Part shown: one piece after another, positions 6,874 through 14,463 of the stretch
Layout: each line of letters starts with the position of its first letter
Numbering within the stretch: the stretch's first letter is position 1
Origin: Chthoniobacterales bacterium
Lineage (GTDB): Bacteria; Verrucomicrobiota; Verrucomicrobiia; Chthoniobacterales; UBA10450
Direction: 5' to 3'
Length of the DNA: 40,676 nt
NCBI GenBank assembly: GCA_025934755.1
Contig: JAICWQ010000007.1
Span: forward strand, 1-40,676
Position numbers and translations under genes: made by a program
The notes under the pieces: model-generated
Databases searched by the model: none
Seen by the model: the letters and a program-made list of their open reading frames with translations, nothing else
What the model was told of the DNA's origin: nothing

Positions 6874-7971
6874 CTAGGAGCTGATGCGCATAGGCATCAG
6901 GACGTAGAGGAACGGCGTCTGAATTTTCAGGACGCCCGGACTCATTTCATCAATCAGATCCAGGAAAACTTCGTCTTCAGTCAATGCCCGCAGCGGCGCC
7001 ATGAAAAACTCGGGATTAAAGGCAATCGAGAAATCGCGCCCTTTGTATTGCACTGGAAGCGATTCCTTGGCTTCACCGACTTCTGGGGTGTTAGCCGTAA
7101 TGTCGATGTTGTTCTTGCTGAAGTTGAGCTTGATTGAGTTTGATTTCTCGCTCGCAAGAAGCGATACGCGCCGCAACGAATTCAGAAATGTTTCGCGCTC
7201 GAGAGTCACCCGTTCCTTCGCTTCGGCCGGAATGACCTGCTTATAATTCGGGTAATTACCCTCAATCAATTTCGAGACCAGCAACGTCTTGTTCAGGTCA
7301 AAGGCAATTTGACCGCTGGCCACGCTGACTTTGACATCGCCTTCATCAGTCAACAGCCGCTGCAGCTCGGTAACGGCCTTGGTTGGAACGATGATGTCCG
7401 CTTCCTGACTCCGCGGAATCTCCAGCTCGATATCAACCATCGCCAGACGACGTCCATCTGTTGCCACCAGGGTCAGCTTGTTGTCTTTGAAACTGAACAA
7501 CAGACCATTGAGAACGTAGCGAGTTTCATCCGTCGAGATGGCGTAGGAAGTTTTTCGCAAACCGTCTCGAAGGTCTTTTTGGCGAATGGTGACCACTTTC
7601 GCTTCTTCGAATTTCGGAAGCGGCGGAAATTCCTCTTCCGGCAAGCCCAATATCTTGAAAAAACTCTGGCCGCTCCGAATCGAAGCTGCGTTTTTACCAT
7701 CGACGTCGATTTGAATCTCGCTGGCGGGTAATTCGCGAACGATGTTGAACAACCGCCGGGCCGGCAGGGTCGTTGCCCCTTCCTTTTCCACCTCAGCCTC
7801 AAAGCTTCCCCGGACTCCCACGTCAAGATCGGTGGTCGTCAAATGAACCGCGCCGTCGTTCGCCTGCAGGAGCACGTTCGACAGAATTGGCAGCGTCGTC
7901 CGGGTGCTGACGACATTCTGGACCTGCTGCAAACCTTCGAGCAACTTTTCTTTAGTGGCGCTAAACTTCAT
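6874..7971 (-). CDS. dnaN: DNA polymerase III beta subunit (sliding clamp)
   Basis: The 365-residue product forms the dimeric ring that tethers DNA polymerase III to DNA. Three clamp domains of about 120 residues are apparent: an N-terminal MKFSATKEKLLEGLQQVQNVVSTRTTLPILSN, a middle domain containing FSFKDNKLTLVATDGRRLAMV, and a C-terminal domain ending in the typical YVLMPMRIS. Other family hallmarks are TTTDLDVGV and the NYPNYKQVIP loop. Length is standard, and the ATG at 7971 gives the usual start. It lies 83 bp downstream of dnaA on the same strand, the classic dnaA-dnaN order. The usual recF and gyrB do not follow; the downstream gap is a repeat element and then the convergent glycosyltransferase gene. 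Confidence 0.97.
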   Translation of the reverse strand: MKFSATKEKLLEGLQQVQNVVSTRTTLPILSNVLLQANDGAVHLTTTDLDVGVRGSFEAEVEKEGATTLPARRLFNIVRELPASEIQIDVDGKNAASIRSGQSFFKILGLPEEEFPPLPKFEEAKVVTIRQKDLRDGLRKTSYAISTDETRYVLNGLLFSFKDNKLTLVATDGRRLAMVDIELEIPRSQEADIIVPTKAVTELQRLLTDEGDVKVSVASGQIAFDLNKTLLVSKLIEGNYPNYKQVIPAEAKERVTLERETFLNSLRRVSLLASEKSNSIKLNFSKNNIDITANTPEVGEAKESLPVQYKGRDFSIAFNPEFFMAPLRALTEDEVFLDLIDEMSPGVLKIQTPFLYVLMPMRISS

Positions 7972-8054
7972 GAAAACTGATCTGACTTAGATGTTAGGCG
8001 GCCTGTCTTATTCGGCAACCGCAAAGTCTTGTGCGTTGGGATCGACCGGTACAC

Positions 8055-9407
8055 TCAGCGTTGCAGTGAACTGTCGATAAACGAAATCGTTTGCCTGATG
8101 TTGTCCTGCTCCTTCATCCGTCTCTTCACCAATTTGCACGCGTGCAGAACCGTGCCGTGATCGCGACCTCCAAAGGCATCTCCAATTTCGTTGAGGGATG
8201 ACTTGGTCAACTCCCGCGCCAGATACATTGCCACCTGTCGCGGGAAGGCGATGCTGGCGGGCCGGCGTTTGCTCGTCATGTCGGCCAGACGCACATCGAA
8301 ATGCTCCGCTACCTTGCGTTGAATTTGCTCGATCGTAATCGAGGTCCGCGCTTCTTCCTGCAGGATGTCCTTCAGCAAATGCTCGATCACTTCCTGGGTG
8401 AGCGCTTTGCCGCTGAGCGACGCGAATGATGCCACCCGCATGAGCGCGCCTTCAAGTCGCCGCACGTTGCTGCGGATTCGATTGGCCAGAAATTCAAAAA
8501 TCTCGTCCGGCAACTTGATCTGCATGCCCCGGGCTTTTTTGCGCAAAATGGCGAGCCGCGTTTCAATCGCGGGCGGCTGAAGCTCGGCGGTCAGGCCCCA
8601 TTCGAACCGCGAAACCAGCCGGTGCTCGAGATTGGCGATTTCCGATGCCGGCCGATCACAGGAGAGCACAATCTGCTTGTGGCCATCGAAGAGAGTATTG
8701 AAGGTGTGGAAGAATTCCTCCTGCGAGCGTTCTTTGCCGGCCAGGAATTGGATGTCGTCGATGCAAAGCAAGTCGGCTTGACGATAGCGCTTCCGGAACT
8801 TCACCAGGTTGTTGTGCTGGATCGCGTCGATGAACTCGTTGATGAACAGTTCGCTCGAAAGATAAATCACTTTGGTATTTTTCTTTTTCCCGACGACGTA
8901 CTGCCCAATCGCCTGCATCAGGTGGGTTTTGCCGAGCCCGACGCCGCCGTAAATGAAAAGCGGGTTGTAAGTGCGCGCCGGAGCCTGGGCGACAGCCAGG
9001 GAAGCCGCGTGGGCGATTTCGTTGTTGGGGCCGATCACGAACGATTCAAAAGTGTTGCGGGGATTGAGCCCGAACGAACTCGTGCTCGCTGGTTTTGTGC
9101 TTCCGCCTGAATCGGCCTCTTTGGAAACCGTGGTCAATTCGGAATCGTCGACCGGTGATTCGGAGGAAATGAATTTTATTTCGCGCGACTCGCCGAGGGC
9201 AGTTAGCACCGCAGCCTCCAGGGCCACCATATGATTACTCTCGATCCAATACTGATAGATGTTGTTTGGAACACGAAAGCTCAGTGACTTGGGTGTCACG
9301 GCCGCGAGTTCGACGGCGGAAAACCAGCGCTTATATGTGTCGGCGCTGACGTGAGGTTTGAGGGCGGCCGAGAGTTTCTGCCAAAGCTGCGTACATTTCT
9401 CGTCCAT
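8055..9407 (-). CDS. dnaA: Chromosomal replication initiator protein
   Basis: The 450-residue product is the AAA+ protein that binds DnaA boxes and melts oriC. Domain I (residues ~1-80, CTQLWQKLSAALKPHVSADTYKRWF) is followed by a short serine-rich linker and the AAA+ domain with Walker A GGVGLGKTHL (~154-163), Walker B LLCIDDIQF (~213-221) and sensor residues in LEHRLVSRFEWGL. Domain IV (~365-450) carries a helix-turn-helix and the DnaA signature in GDAFGGRDHGTVLHACKLV. The track ORF extends to 9482; its first 25 residues do not resemble DnaA, and the ATG at 9407 gives the standard MDEKCTQLW. No Shine-Dalgarno is seen. dnaN follows on the same strand. Confidence 0.98.
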   Translation of the reverse strand: MDEKCTQLWQKLSAALKPHVSADTYKRWFSAVELAAVTPKSLSFRVPNNIYQYWIESNHMVALEAAVLTALGESREIKFISSESPVDDSELTTVSKEADSGGSTKPASTSSFGLNPRNTFESFVIGPNNEIAHAASLAVAQAPARTYNPLFIYGGVGLGKTHLMQAIGQYVVGKKKNTKVIYLSSELFINEFIDAIQHNNLVKFRKRYRQADLLCIDDIQFLAGKERSQEEFFHTFNTLFDGHKQIVLSCDRPASEIANLEHRLVSRFEWGLTAELQPPAIETRLAILRKKARGMQIKLPDEIFEFLANRIRSNVRRLEGALMRVASFASLSGKALTQEVIEHLLKDILQEEARTSITIEQIQRKVAEHFDVRLADMTSKRRPASIAFPRQVAMYLARELTKSSLNEIGDAFGGRDHGTVLHACKLVKRRMKEQDNIRQTISFIDSSLQR

Positions 9408-9939
9408 GGGAGTTGTTAACAGTGTTACACAATCGCCATAAAGGCGGTTATGAGAGGGAATTGAGCCTTCTTGCCAGGGCATCGCTTTGAAAAACGTGCC
9501 TCGACCTCACGCATCAAAACCTGATTAAAAATGCCAAAATTGCCAAAATACGAGGGGAAACAGCCCTTTCGCGCCCAGGTAGTCAATCCATGTGCACTGG
9601 AACTGACGACTCGTTCATCATTTCGATTTACCGGGGTCAAGGCTTTGCTCATTCTAGGGAATCAAATCTTTCTCGGACATGTTCACATCTTATTCACATG
9701 CGCCTTTTTCTTGTCCCCTGGCGCGGGCTTGAGATTAGAAATCGCGTCGAACAGCGACAAGAAAAAATCTGAACTTTATTTTTATTTGTTGGTCAAAAAA
9801 TTCTTGACTGAAAAAGCAATCCGAGCGTGTGCCGCGAGCAGGAAATTTTGTCATAATGTCACTCGATCACGCGCCCCGGGCGGCGGTATTTTCTTTGCTC
9901 CAACCGGCTGCTAATGTTGTCGTCGCGCCCTAAATCGTC
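9408..9939. other. 532-bp non-coding stretch upstream of dnaA; possible oriC with one DnaA box
   Basis: This gap between divergent dnaA and a hypothetical gene has no convincing ORF. It contains one good DnaA-box match (TTATTCACA, 9690-9698, one mismatch to TTATCCACA), a weaker related TGTTCACAT just upstream (9681), and an AT-rich run (about 9765-9810) that could act as an unwinding element. In many bacteria oriC lies beside dnaA, but a single strong box is little evidence, and the dnaA promoter must also lie here. Confidence 0.3.
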
Positions 9940-10458
9940 ATGTCGCGCCTCCTGATTTCGGTTCTGTTTCTGTTCCTTGCCGCCGCCATCGCGCGTGGCG
10001 CCGAAGAATTACTGCCACCATTTGGATTTCGCTGGAACGATCCAATGTCTCGCGTCGAAGCGGTGCTGAAAGGCGCGAAAGCAACCATTGTTTCGCGGGA
10101 GAAAAAGGAAAATCGCGAGGTCTGGACAGTGGAAGGCCTGGTCCATCCGGGCTTGAAACGCACCCTCTTTACTTTTAAGGGCGGCGCTCTCTTTGGCGTT
10201 GAGCTCCAATACGAGTATCCCGACTGGTCGATCGAGCGTTACAACGAGCGCATGGGCGAAATCCGTCGTTACTTCGACGCCAAATACGGAACCGGAAAAT
10301 TAGTCTCGCGAACGCGCGATACCGACTCGGATGTCATTCAAACTCTGGTGGGCTATCAATGGACAATCGGCGCGACGATGCTCGAGCTCTTCTATTTCTC
10401 GGCCCAGCACGACCAACTCGTGTTCCGCACGATTTCGGTCGACTACAAAGCGCTGTAA
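9940..10458 (+). CDS. Secreted protein of unknown function, 172 aa
   Basis: The product starts with a clear signal peptide (MSRLLISVLFLFLAAAIARGA, probable cleavage after RGA), so it is exported. The mature part of about 150 residues is soluble and mixed alpha/beta: FGFRWNDPMSRVEAVLKGAK near its start, a central GALFGVELQYEYPDWSIERY, a helix NERMGEIRRYFDAKYG and a terminal strand pair (TMLELFYFSAQHDQLVFRTISVDY). The opening segment resembles the start of small periplasmic proteins in which a substrate or lipid pocket is followed by repeated strands, but no family can be named with confidence. No neighbour suggests a function: dnaA diverges from it, and def converges with it 149 bp downstream. 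Confidence 0.7.
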   Translation: MSRLLISVLFLFLAAAIARGAEELLPPFGFRWNDPMSRVEAVLKGAKATIVSREKKENREVWTVEGLVHPGLKRTLFTFKGGALFGVELQYEYPDWSIERYNERMGEIRRYFDAKYGTGKLVSRTRDTDSDVIQTLVGYQWTIGATMLELFYFSAQHDQLVFRTISVDYKAL

Positions 10459-10573
10459 GACTGGTGCGTTCCAAATAATCCCTGCCAAAAACCTGGCGGT
10501 TGGGGTGGTTTGCAATGCTCGTCGCGATTTTGATTCGGTACGTTCGGTTCTTCCGACCGCACTGACTCTATCT

Positions 10574-10592
10574 CCTCTCCCTCACGGAGAGG
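10574..10592. repeat. Hairpin CCTCTCC-CTCAC-GGAGAGG with GATTAAGGTGAGG tail
   Basis: A perfect 7-bp stem lies in the gap between the convergent secreted-protein and def genes and is followed by ATTAAGGTGAGG. The combination looks like a scattered repeat found in planctomycete and verrucomicrobial genomes (recalled, not checked). It could also act as a weak bidirectional barrier to transcription. The rest of 10459-10607 shows nothing I can name. Confidence 0.5.
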
Positions 10593-10607
10593 ATTAAGGT
10601 GAGGCAA

Positions 10608-11204
10608 TCAGAGAGTCGTCTCGGCGACAGCCCGTTGCCGATGCTTCAATCCGCGCTGAGTTTCCTTCTGCAGCCGCTTGAGCCTGCTCGATAAACTTAT
10701 CTTTGCTGCGGAGCTCATCCGATCGATGAACAAAATGCCGTTCAGATGATCGACTTCGTGCTGAATAGCGCGCGCCAGGAACCCGGTGGTCTTGATCTCA
10801 ATCGAGTTTCCATCCAAATCCTGTGCGCGCACGACGATGGAAGTTGACCGCGGGATTTCGCCGGTAATTTCGGGGAAACTTAAACACCCTTCCGTGCCGG
10901 TTTCCGTTTCGGCGCTCACATCAACCGTCGGATTGATCAGGATGAGCGGCATCGCGGTCGCTGGATCGACGTCTTGTCCGTTGAACTTCAATGTGCTCGG
11001 CCGGTCCTTCACCTGCGACACATCGAGCACGGTGAGCTGAATCGGCTCCCCGATTTGTTGCGCCGCCAGGCCGACGCCGTTGGCCGTGTGCATGGTTTCG
11101 ATCATGTTTTGAGCAAGTTCGCGAATCCGATCGTTGATCTTTTCAATTTGTGAACCCTTCGCCCGCAGGACCGGGTCACCGTACTGCACGATCTGCAATT
11201 TCAT
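10608..11204 (-). CDS. def: Peptide deformylase
   Basis: The 198-residue product removes the formyl group from the N-terminal methionine of new proteins. All three metalloenzyme motifs are present: motif I GVGLAAQQIG, motif II EGCLSFPE (the Cys is a metal ligand) and motif III QHEVDHLNGILF (HExxH, two His ligands and the catalytic Glu). The C-terminus extends about 25 basic residues beyond the catalytic core (SSRLKRLQKETQRGLKHRQR), perhaps for ribosome contact. Its ATG overlaps the exbD stop (ATGA), making it the last gene of a tonB-exbB-exbD-def run. That pairing is unusual, since def more commonly sits with fmt. Confidence 0.97.
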   Translation of the reverse strand: MKLQIVQYGDPVLRAKGSQIEKINDRIRELAQNMIETMHTANGVGLAAQQIGEPIQLTVLDVSQVKDRPSTLKFNGQDVDPATAMPLILINPTVDVSAETETGTEGCLSFPEITGEIPRSTSIVVRAQDLDGNSIEIKTTGFLARAIQHEVDHLNGILFIDRMSSAAKISLSSRLKRLQKETQRGLKHRQRAVAETTL

Positions 11205-11608
11205 TTTTCGCCGCGAGTAAACGCCGGAAGGTTTTTCACCCCGGCCAGTTTCAGCGCGTCCATCACTTTGACGATGATCCCAAAAGACGCCTTCTTGTCG
11301 GCTTGCAAGGCGAGCGAGGTCCGCCGCGTATCGGGCAACTTCTTCACCGCGCTTTCCAGGTCTTCCACTGCAATCGTCTTCCCATCGAGTTTGATCTCGT
11401 CGTTCGCGCTCACCGTCAAAAGCGCGTGCTCAAGCTCGGCCGGCGCGCTGGTTGCCGTTTTCGATTCCGGCAAATTAATCTGCACTTCCGGCTGGTCCTT
11501 CTTGAAGGTGGTCGAGACAACGAAAAAGATCAGGAGGATGGTCAGGATATCGACCAGAGACACTATGATTATCGACGGCGCTCGTCTCTTACGGACCGCA
11601 AACTTCAT
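11201..11608 (-). CDS. exbD: ExbD/TolR biopolymer transport protein
   Basis: The 135-residue product is a single-pass inner-membrane protein: a short basic cytoplasmic N-terminus (MKFAVRKRRAP), one transmembrane segment (SIIIVSLVDILTILLIFFVV) with the membrane-embedded Asp of the VDIL motif needed for proton use, then a periplasmic domain ending about residue 130. With ExbB it converts proton-motive force into movement of a TonB-like protein. The track ORF starts at 11674, but the first 22 residues read through a repeat-rich spacer; the ATG at 11608 gives the usual start. It lies 122 bp after exbB and overlaps def by 4 bp. Confidence 0.93.
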   Translation of the reverse strand: MKFAVRKRRAPSIIIVSLVDILTILLIFFVVSTTFKKDQPEVQINLPESKTATSAPAELEHALLTVSANDEIKLDGKTIAVEDLESAVKKLPDTRRTSLALQADKKASFGIIVKVMDALKLAGVKNLPAFTRGEK

Positions 11609-11689
11609 GGATGCACGTGATTCGTGAGTCGAGGTCGATTGATTCGGCAGGCCGGGACCGATTTGACGATGCAACGATGCACCGAGTCA

Positions 11690-11730
11690 CCTTGTTTCGA
11701 CATTCGACATTCGTCCTTCGTCATTTCCCA
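11690..11730. repeat. Short-word repeat (CATTCGACATTCGTCC...) in the exbB-exbD spacer
   Basis: Plus strand TTCGACATTCGACATTCGTC and on repeats the word ACATTCG/TCCTTCG about every nine bases, immediately after the exbB stop codon. The rest of the 122-bp spacer has no ORF and holds the exbD leader. Similar short-word tracts with different words occur at several other gene boundaries in this window. Confidence 0.5.
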
Positions 11731-12450
11731 TCACGCCATCGGCGCAATCTCCGGCGTGGCGGGTTGGGCCGGGGTAATCGGCTCGGCCGGGACTTGCGCC
11801 GGAGCCTTTCGAGTGCCCAGCAAGCGGCCGTAATAACATTTCGACAGCAAATCGGTCACCAGTGATTCCATTTCCACGGAAAGGACTTCGACTTTTTTCG
11901 AAAAATAGACAAATGCGATCAAGCTCGGGACCGCAATCCCCAATCCGAACACGGTACAATTCAACGCTTCGGAAATTCCCCGCGCGATCATCTTCGGATC
12001 GGCCGAGCCGGCGCTGACTCCGAGACTGGCAAACACATGGACCAACCCGGAAACAGTTCCGATCAAACCAATCAAGGGCGCAATGCCGATGATCACTTCG
12101 AGGACGACAAGTCCCCGCTCCAATCGCACCATCTCGTAGCGCGCGCGGGTTTGCACGGCCTCGACATTTTCGGAGCGCGGCCAGCGTAAATGCGCCAGGG
12201 CTACTCGGAGAATGCGGGCCAGCGATGAACTGTCGTGCTGAACTATCCGAAAGAGTCGCTCCGGATTTCCGCCGGGCGGGAGCCGCTCCATCTCGCTTTC
12301 GATGGTGAGGGGCAGGACATTTCTTCCCCGGAGGGCAAGGGTTCGCAAGATGATGACGGTCAAGGAAACGATGGAGCACGCGAGCAATGGCCACATGAAC
12401 ACGCCGCCCTTGGCAAAAAATCCGGTAACAGTTTCAAGCACGTTCGACAT
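11731..12450 (-). CDS. exbB: ExbB/TolQ/MotA-family proton channel
   Basis: The 239-residue product has the three-helix layout of the family: a first transmembrane segment at about 12-38 (GGVFMWPLLACSIVSLTVIILRTL), a cytoplasmic loop of about 75 residues, and two more segments containing VLEVIIGIAPLIGLIGTVSGLVHVF and GLGIAVPSLIAFVYF. The motif PLIGLIGTVSGL and the following ALNCTVFGLGIAVP are hallmark positions. A proline/alanine-rich tail (KAPAQVPAEPITPAQP) follows. With ExbD it forms a rotary proton-driven motor complex in the inner membrane. It is 12 bp from the upstream tonB gene, so tonB-exbB-exbD is probably one transcript. Confidence 0.95.
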   Translation of the reverse strand: MSNVLETVTGFFAKGGVFMWPLLACSIVSLTVIILRTLALRGRNVLPLTIESEMERLPPGGNPERLFRIVQHDSSSLARILRVALAHLRWPRSENVEAVQTRARYEMVRLERGLVVLEVIIGIAPLIGLIGTVSGLVHVFASLGVSAGSADPKMIARGISEALNCTVFGLGIAVPSLIAFVYFSKKVEVLSVEMESLVTDLLSKCYYGRLLGTRKAPAQVPAEPITPAQPATPEIAPMA

Positions 12451-12462
12451 CTCGCAGCACAG

Positions 12463-13437
12463 TTACCCGTTTGGGAAATTTATAAAGTTAATCTCTTGTT
12501 CCAAACCCTCTGAGGGCAGGGTACTTGCGACTTCCTCAGGGATGGGTGGCAGCTGAATCTCAAGGATAGATTGCAGACACACATTGGCGAAAGCCTCATT
12601 CGAGTTATTTTCTCGCACTTTTAGCGACCCGGGCTTGACTCGCCCGCTGCGATCAACCCAAAAGGTAACGCGCACGGTTCCTATACTCACCAAATCGCCA
12701 CTCTGCGCCATGTAACTGTACCATCGCGAGCCGATGGCGTCGTAGACGAGCTTTTGATACCGGCCAAGTGGTGTGCCGACGGCATTGACGGCGGACGAGC
12801 CACGGTTCGAAATCGATCCGGCCAGCCGCGTCTTTTCTCTTAATGGTTGGTATGACGATGTTGGGGGCTGGGCCTTTTTGGCAACGCTCGGTCGTGGCGT
12901 GGGGGTTGAAGTCAACATCGCGAACTCGTCGGACTTCGAGACCGGGGTTGGTTGGACGGTCGGCTGCGGAGTCGCTTGTTCTTGAGGAGCGACACTGGGT
13001 TGGGGTTGAGCGCCCTGACTGGTCAAGGACGGAGCCTGCGAATTGAAATCAAGCTTCGTTCTTTCACTGCCGTCCTGGGACGGCAACGGCATGCTCCCAG
13101 CCGCCGGTTGCTCGGTCGCTGCAATCGAGTTCGCGTTCGACTCGAAAGTTTTATCTTTCGGCGCCTCGGTTTGTTTCGATTCGTCGTTTGGAACGAACAT
13201 CGTGTTCTTCATCGGCGCAGGCGTCGCAGAGAGATCGACAAAGCTCAGCTCTACCGGTTTGTCATTTTCGGCGACGACCGGCGCATACAAAAGGCCGCCA
13301 TAAACGGCGAGCGCGTAACCGATAACCAGATGAACACAAAGCGCAGCCAAAAGCGCCCAGAACATCTTGCGCATCTCTTGTTTTCGCTCGTCCGCGTCAT
13401 CCGCCGAATGACCAATGATGAACTCCGCCGTGGTCAT
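12463..13437 (-). CDS. TonB/TolA-like energy transducer
   Basis: The 324-residue product has one N-terminal membrane anchor (MFWALLAALCVHLVIGYALAV, about 25-46) after a cytoplasmic tail, then about 170 residues rich in Pro, Gln, Ser and Thr that would span the periplasm (PQPSVAPQEQATPQPTVQ), and a C-terminal domain from about residue 225 (YQKLVYDAIGSRWYSYMAQ, VRVTFWVDRSGRV) that resembles TonB/TolA C-terminal domains. Family knowledge: such proteins pass energy from ExbB/ExbD to outer-membrane receptors or help constrict the envelope. The WYSYM...G segment resembles TolA-type domains, so a role in division as a TolA functional analogue is an alternative. The exbB start is 12 bp away; ogg ends 18 bp upstream. 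Confidence 0.85.
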   Translation of the reverse strand: MTTAEFIIGHSADDADERKQEMRKMFWALLAALCVHLVIGYALAVYGGLLYAPVVAENDKPVELSFVDLSATPAPMKNTMFVPNDESKQTEAPKDKTFESNANSIAATEQPAAGSMPLPSQDGSERTKLDFNSQAPSLTSQGAQPQPSVAPQEQATPQPTVQPTPVSKSDEFAMLTSTPTPRPSVAKKAQPPTSSYQPLREKTRLAGSISNRGSSAVNAVGTPLGRYQKLVYDAIGSRWYSYMAQSGDLVSIGTVRVTFWVDRSGRVKPGSLKVRENNSNEAFANVCLQSILEIQLPPIPEEVASTLPSEGLEQEINFINFPNG

Positions 13438-13455
13438 GAATTCAGGATCGAAACA

Positions 13456-14376
13456 TTATCGCACCCGCGGGACGGTGACAAACGGCCTGTGCGTCCCTTT
13501 CCTGTTAGTCTTGGCCCTACTTTTCCGCGCGTGATGAAATAAATACTGCTGCGCATAACCACCATGGCTGCCGAAGTATTTCTCTGTGAACGCCCGCAAC
13601 CGCGCGACGTTCAATTTTCGCGCCCGCGGAAAATACTTCTCGCGCAGGACCCGCTCGATCCAGACGTCGATCGGGAACGCGCTTAATCGCTCATAGGCAA
13701 AAAGCATCACACAATTAGCAACCTTCGCACCCACACCCGGGAGATCGCACAAGCGCGCGCGAAGTTCGGTATCGGAGAGTTGGGTCGGACTCTCGAGATC
13801 GACATCTCCCGAGCTGATTTGACGCGCTGTGGCCAGCAGATTTTTCGCCCGATAACCGAGCGCGCATTTGCGCAGCTCCTTCTCCGAACTGGCCGCGATC
13901 CGTTCCGCCGATGGAAATGTGTAGACGACTTCGTTTCTGATTCTTCGTGGTTCGCCAAATCGTTCCCGCAGCTTGTGCGAGATCTGCCGGATATGGGCGA
14001 CCTGTTTCATTGACGAACAAATAAAGCTCGCCAGGCACTCCCATTTTGGCTGCCGAATGATTCGCAAGCCGCGACAAAAATCGCGCGCCGCATTCATCGC
14101 CGGATCGTTTGGAAACGAAGCGCAGATTTCCCTGAGCGGATGGTCGAGGGCGAAATAACGCGCGACCGTGGCACGGGCATCCTGCCCCTGTTCATTATCC
14201 CATCGGCTGGAAGCCGATGCCACTCTTAACAAATCTCCACGCTGCTCCACAAAAACCGCTTGTTCGCCAATCGTTCCCACGAATCCGTCGCCGGACGGTT
14301 CCCAATGAAACACCTGTCCGCAATCGAGGGTCATCGCCAAATCGAAATCCATGGTAACGATTTTGGTTGGCTCCAC
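13456..14376 (-). CDS. ogg: 8-oxoguanine DNA glycosylase (OGG1-like, HhH-GPD)
   Basis: The product removes oxidised guanine from DNA. The N-terminal domain has LDCGQVFHW, matching the CGQ-F-W signature of OGG1 enzymes. The helix-hairpin-helix LCDLPGVGAKVANC supplies the catalytic Lys, and AFPIDVWIERVL supplies the catalytic Asp. The C-terminal AQQYLFHHAR fits the OGG1 DNA-binding end. The track ORF starts with GTG at 14415, but its first 13 residues come from a repeat-like leader. I place the start at the GTG at 14376 (MEPTKIV, about 306 aa); 14415 and the ATG at 14352 (MDFDL) remain possible. Between the N-terminal beta domain and the helical domain, an 18-residue stretch (RWDNEQGQDARATVA) is encoded by an inserted palindromic repeat. 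It heads the run ogg-tonB-exbB-exbD-def. Confidence 0.85.
   Translation of the reverse strand: MEPTKIVTMDFDLAMTLDCGQVFHWEPSGDGFVGTIGEQAVFVEQRGDLLRVASASSRWDNEQGQDARATVARYFALDHPLREICASFPNDPAMNAARDFCRGLRIIRQPKWECLASFICSSMKQVAHIRQISHKLRERFGEPRRIRNEVVYTFPSAERIAASSEKELRKCALGYRAKNLLATARQISSGDVDLESPTQLSDTELRARLCDLPGVGAKVANCVMLFAYERLSAFPIDVWIERVLREKYFPRARKLNVARLRAFTEKYFGSHGGYAQQYLFHHARKSRAKTNRKGTHRPFVTVPRVR
14168..14223. repeat. In-frame twin-hairpin repeat inside ogg
   Basis: The plus strand begins GTGGCACGGGCATCCTGCCC and ends GGCTGGAAGCCGATGCCAC. It has two hairpins (GGGCA-TCC-TGCCC and ATCGGCT-GGA-AGCCGAT) and GTGGC/GCCAC termini. The same repeat, 7 bp shorter, is inserted in leuS at 23886-23934. 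Because the whole repeat is read as coding sequence without a stop, the protein gains about 18 residues. Confidence 0.75.
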
Positions 14377-14463
14377 TTGGAAACGTTCAACGCCGGAACC
14401 CTCAACGTCCAACACTCAATATCTGTGTGAATCTGGGTTCATCTGTGGCTAAGTATCGCCGTC
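14377..14463. repeat. Divergent leader region of short-word repeats (ogg / symporter)
   Basis: On the ogg side the minus strand carries a GACGTTGAGGGTTCCGGCGTTGAACGTT word repeat. On the symporter side the plus strand reads TGTGTGAATCTGGGTTCATC and continues TGTGGCTAA, resembling the repeats at 806-930. Both are similar in style to other start-codon-proximal tracts here. The region must also contain both promoters; none is clear. Confidence 0.4.

Noticed and set aside
6675-6884. Small ORF in the repeat element after the GT9 gene
   Set aside because: Consists of hairpin repeats; no start context and no family similarity.
11687-12394. 235-aa ORF on the minus strand
   Set aside because: Out-of-frame shadow of exbB on the same strand; exbB has full family motifs.
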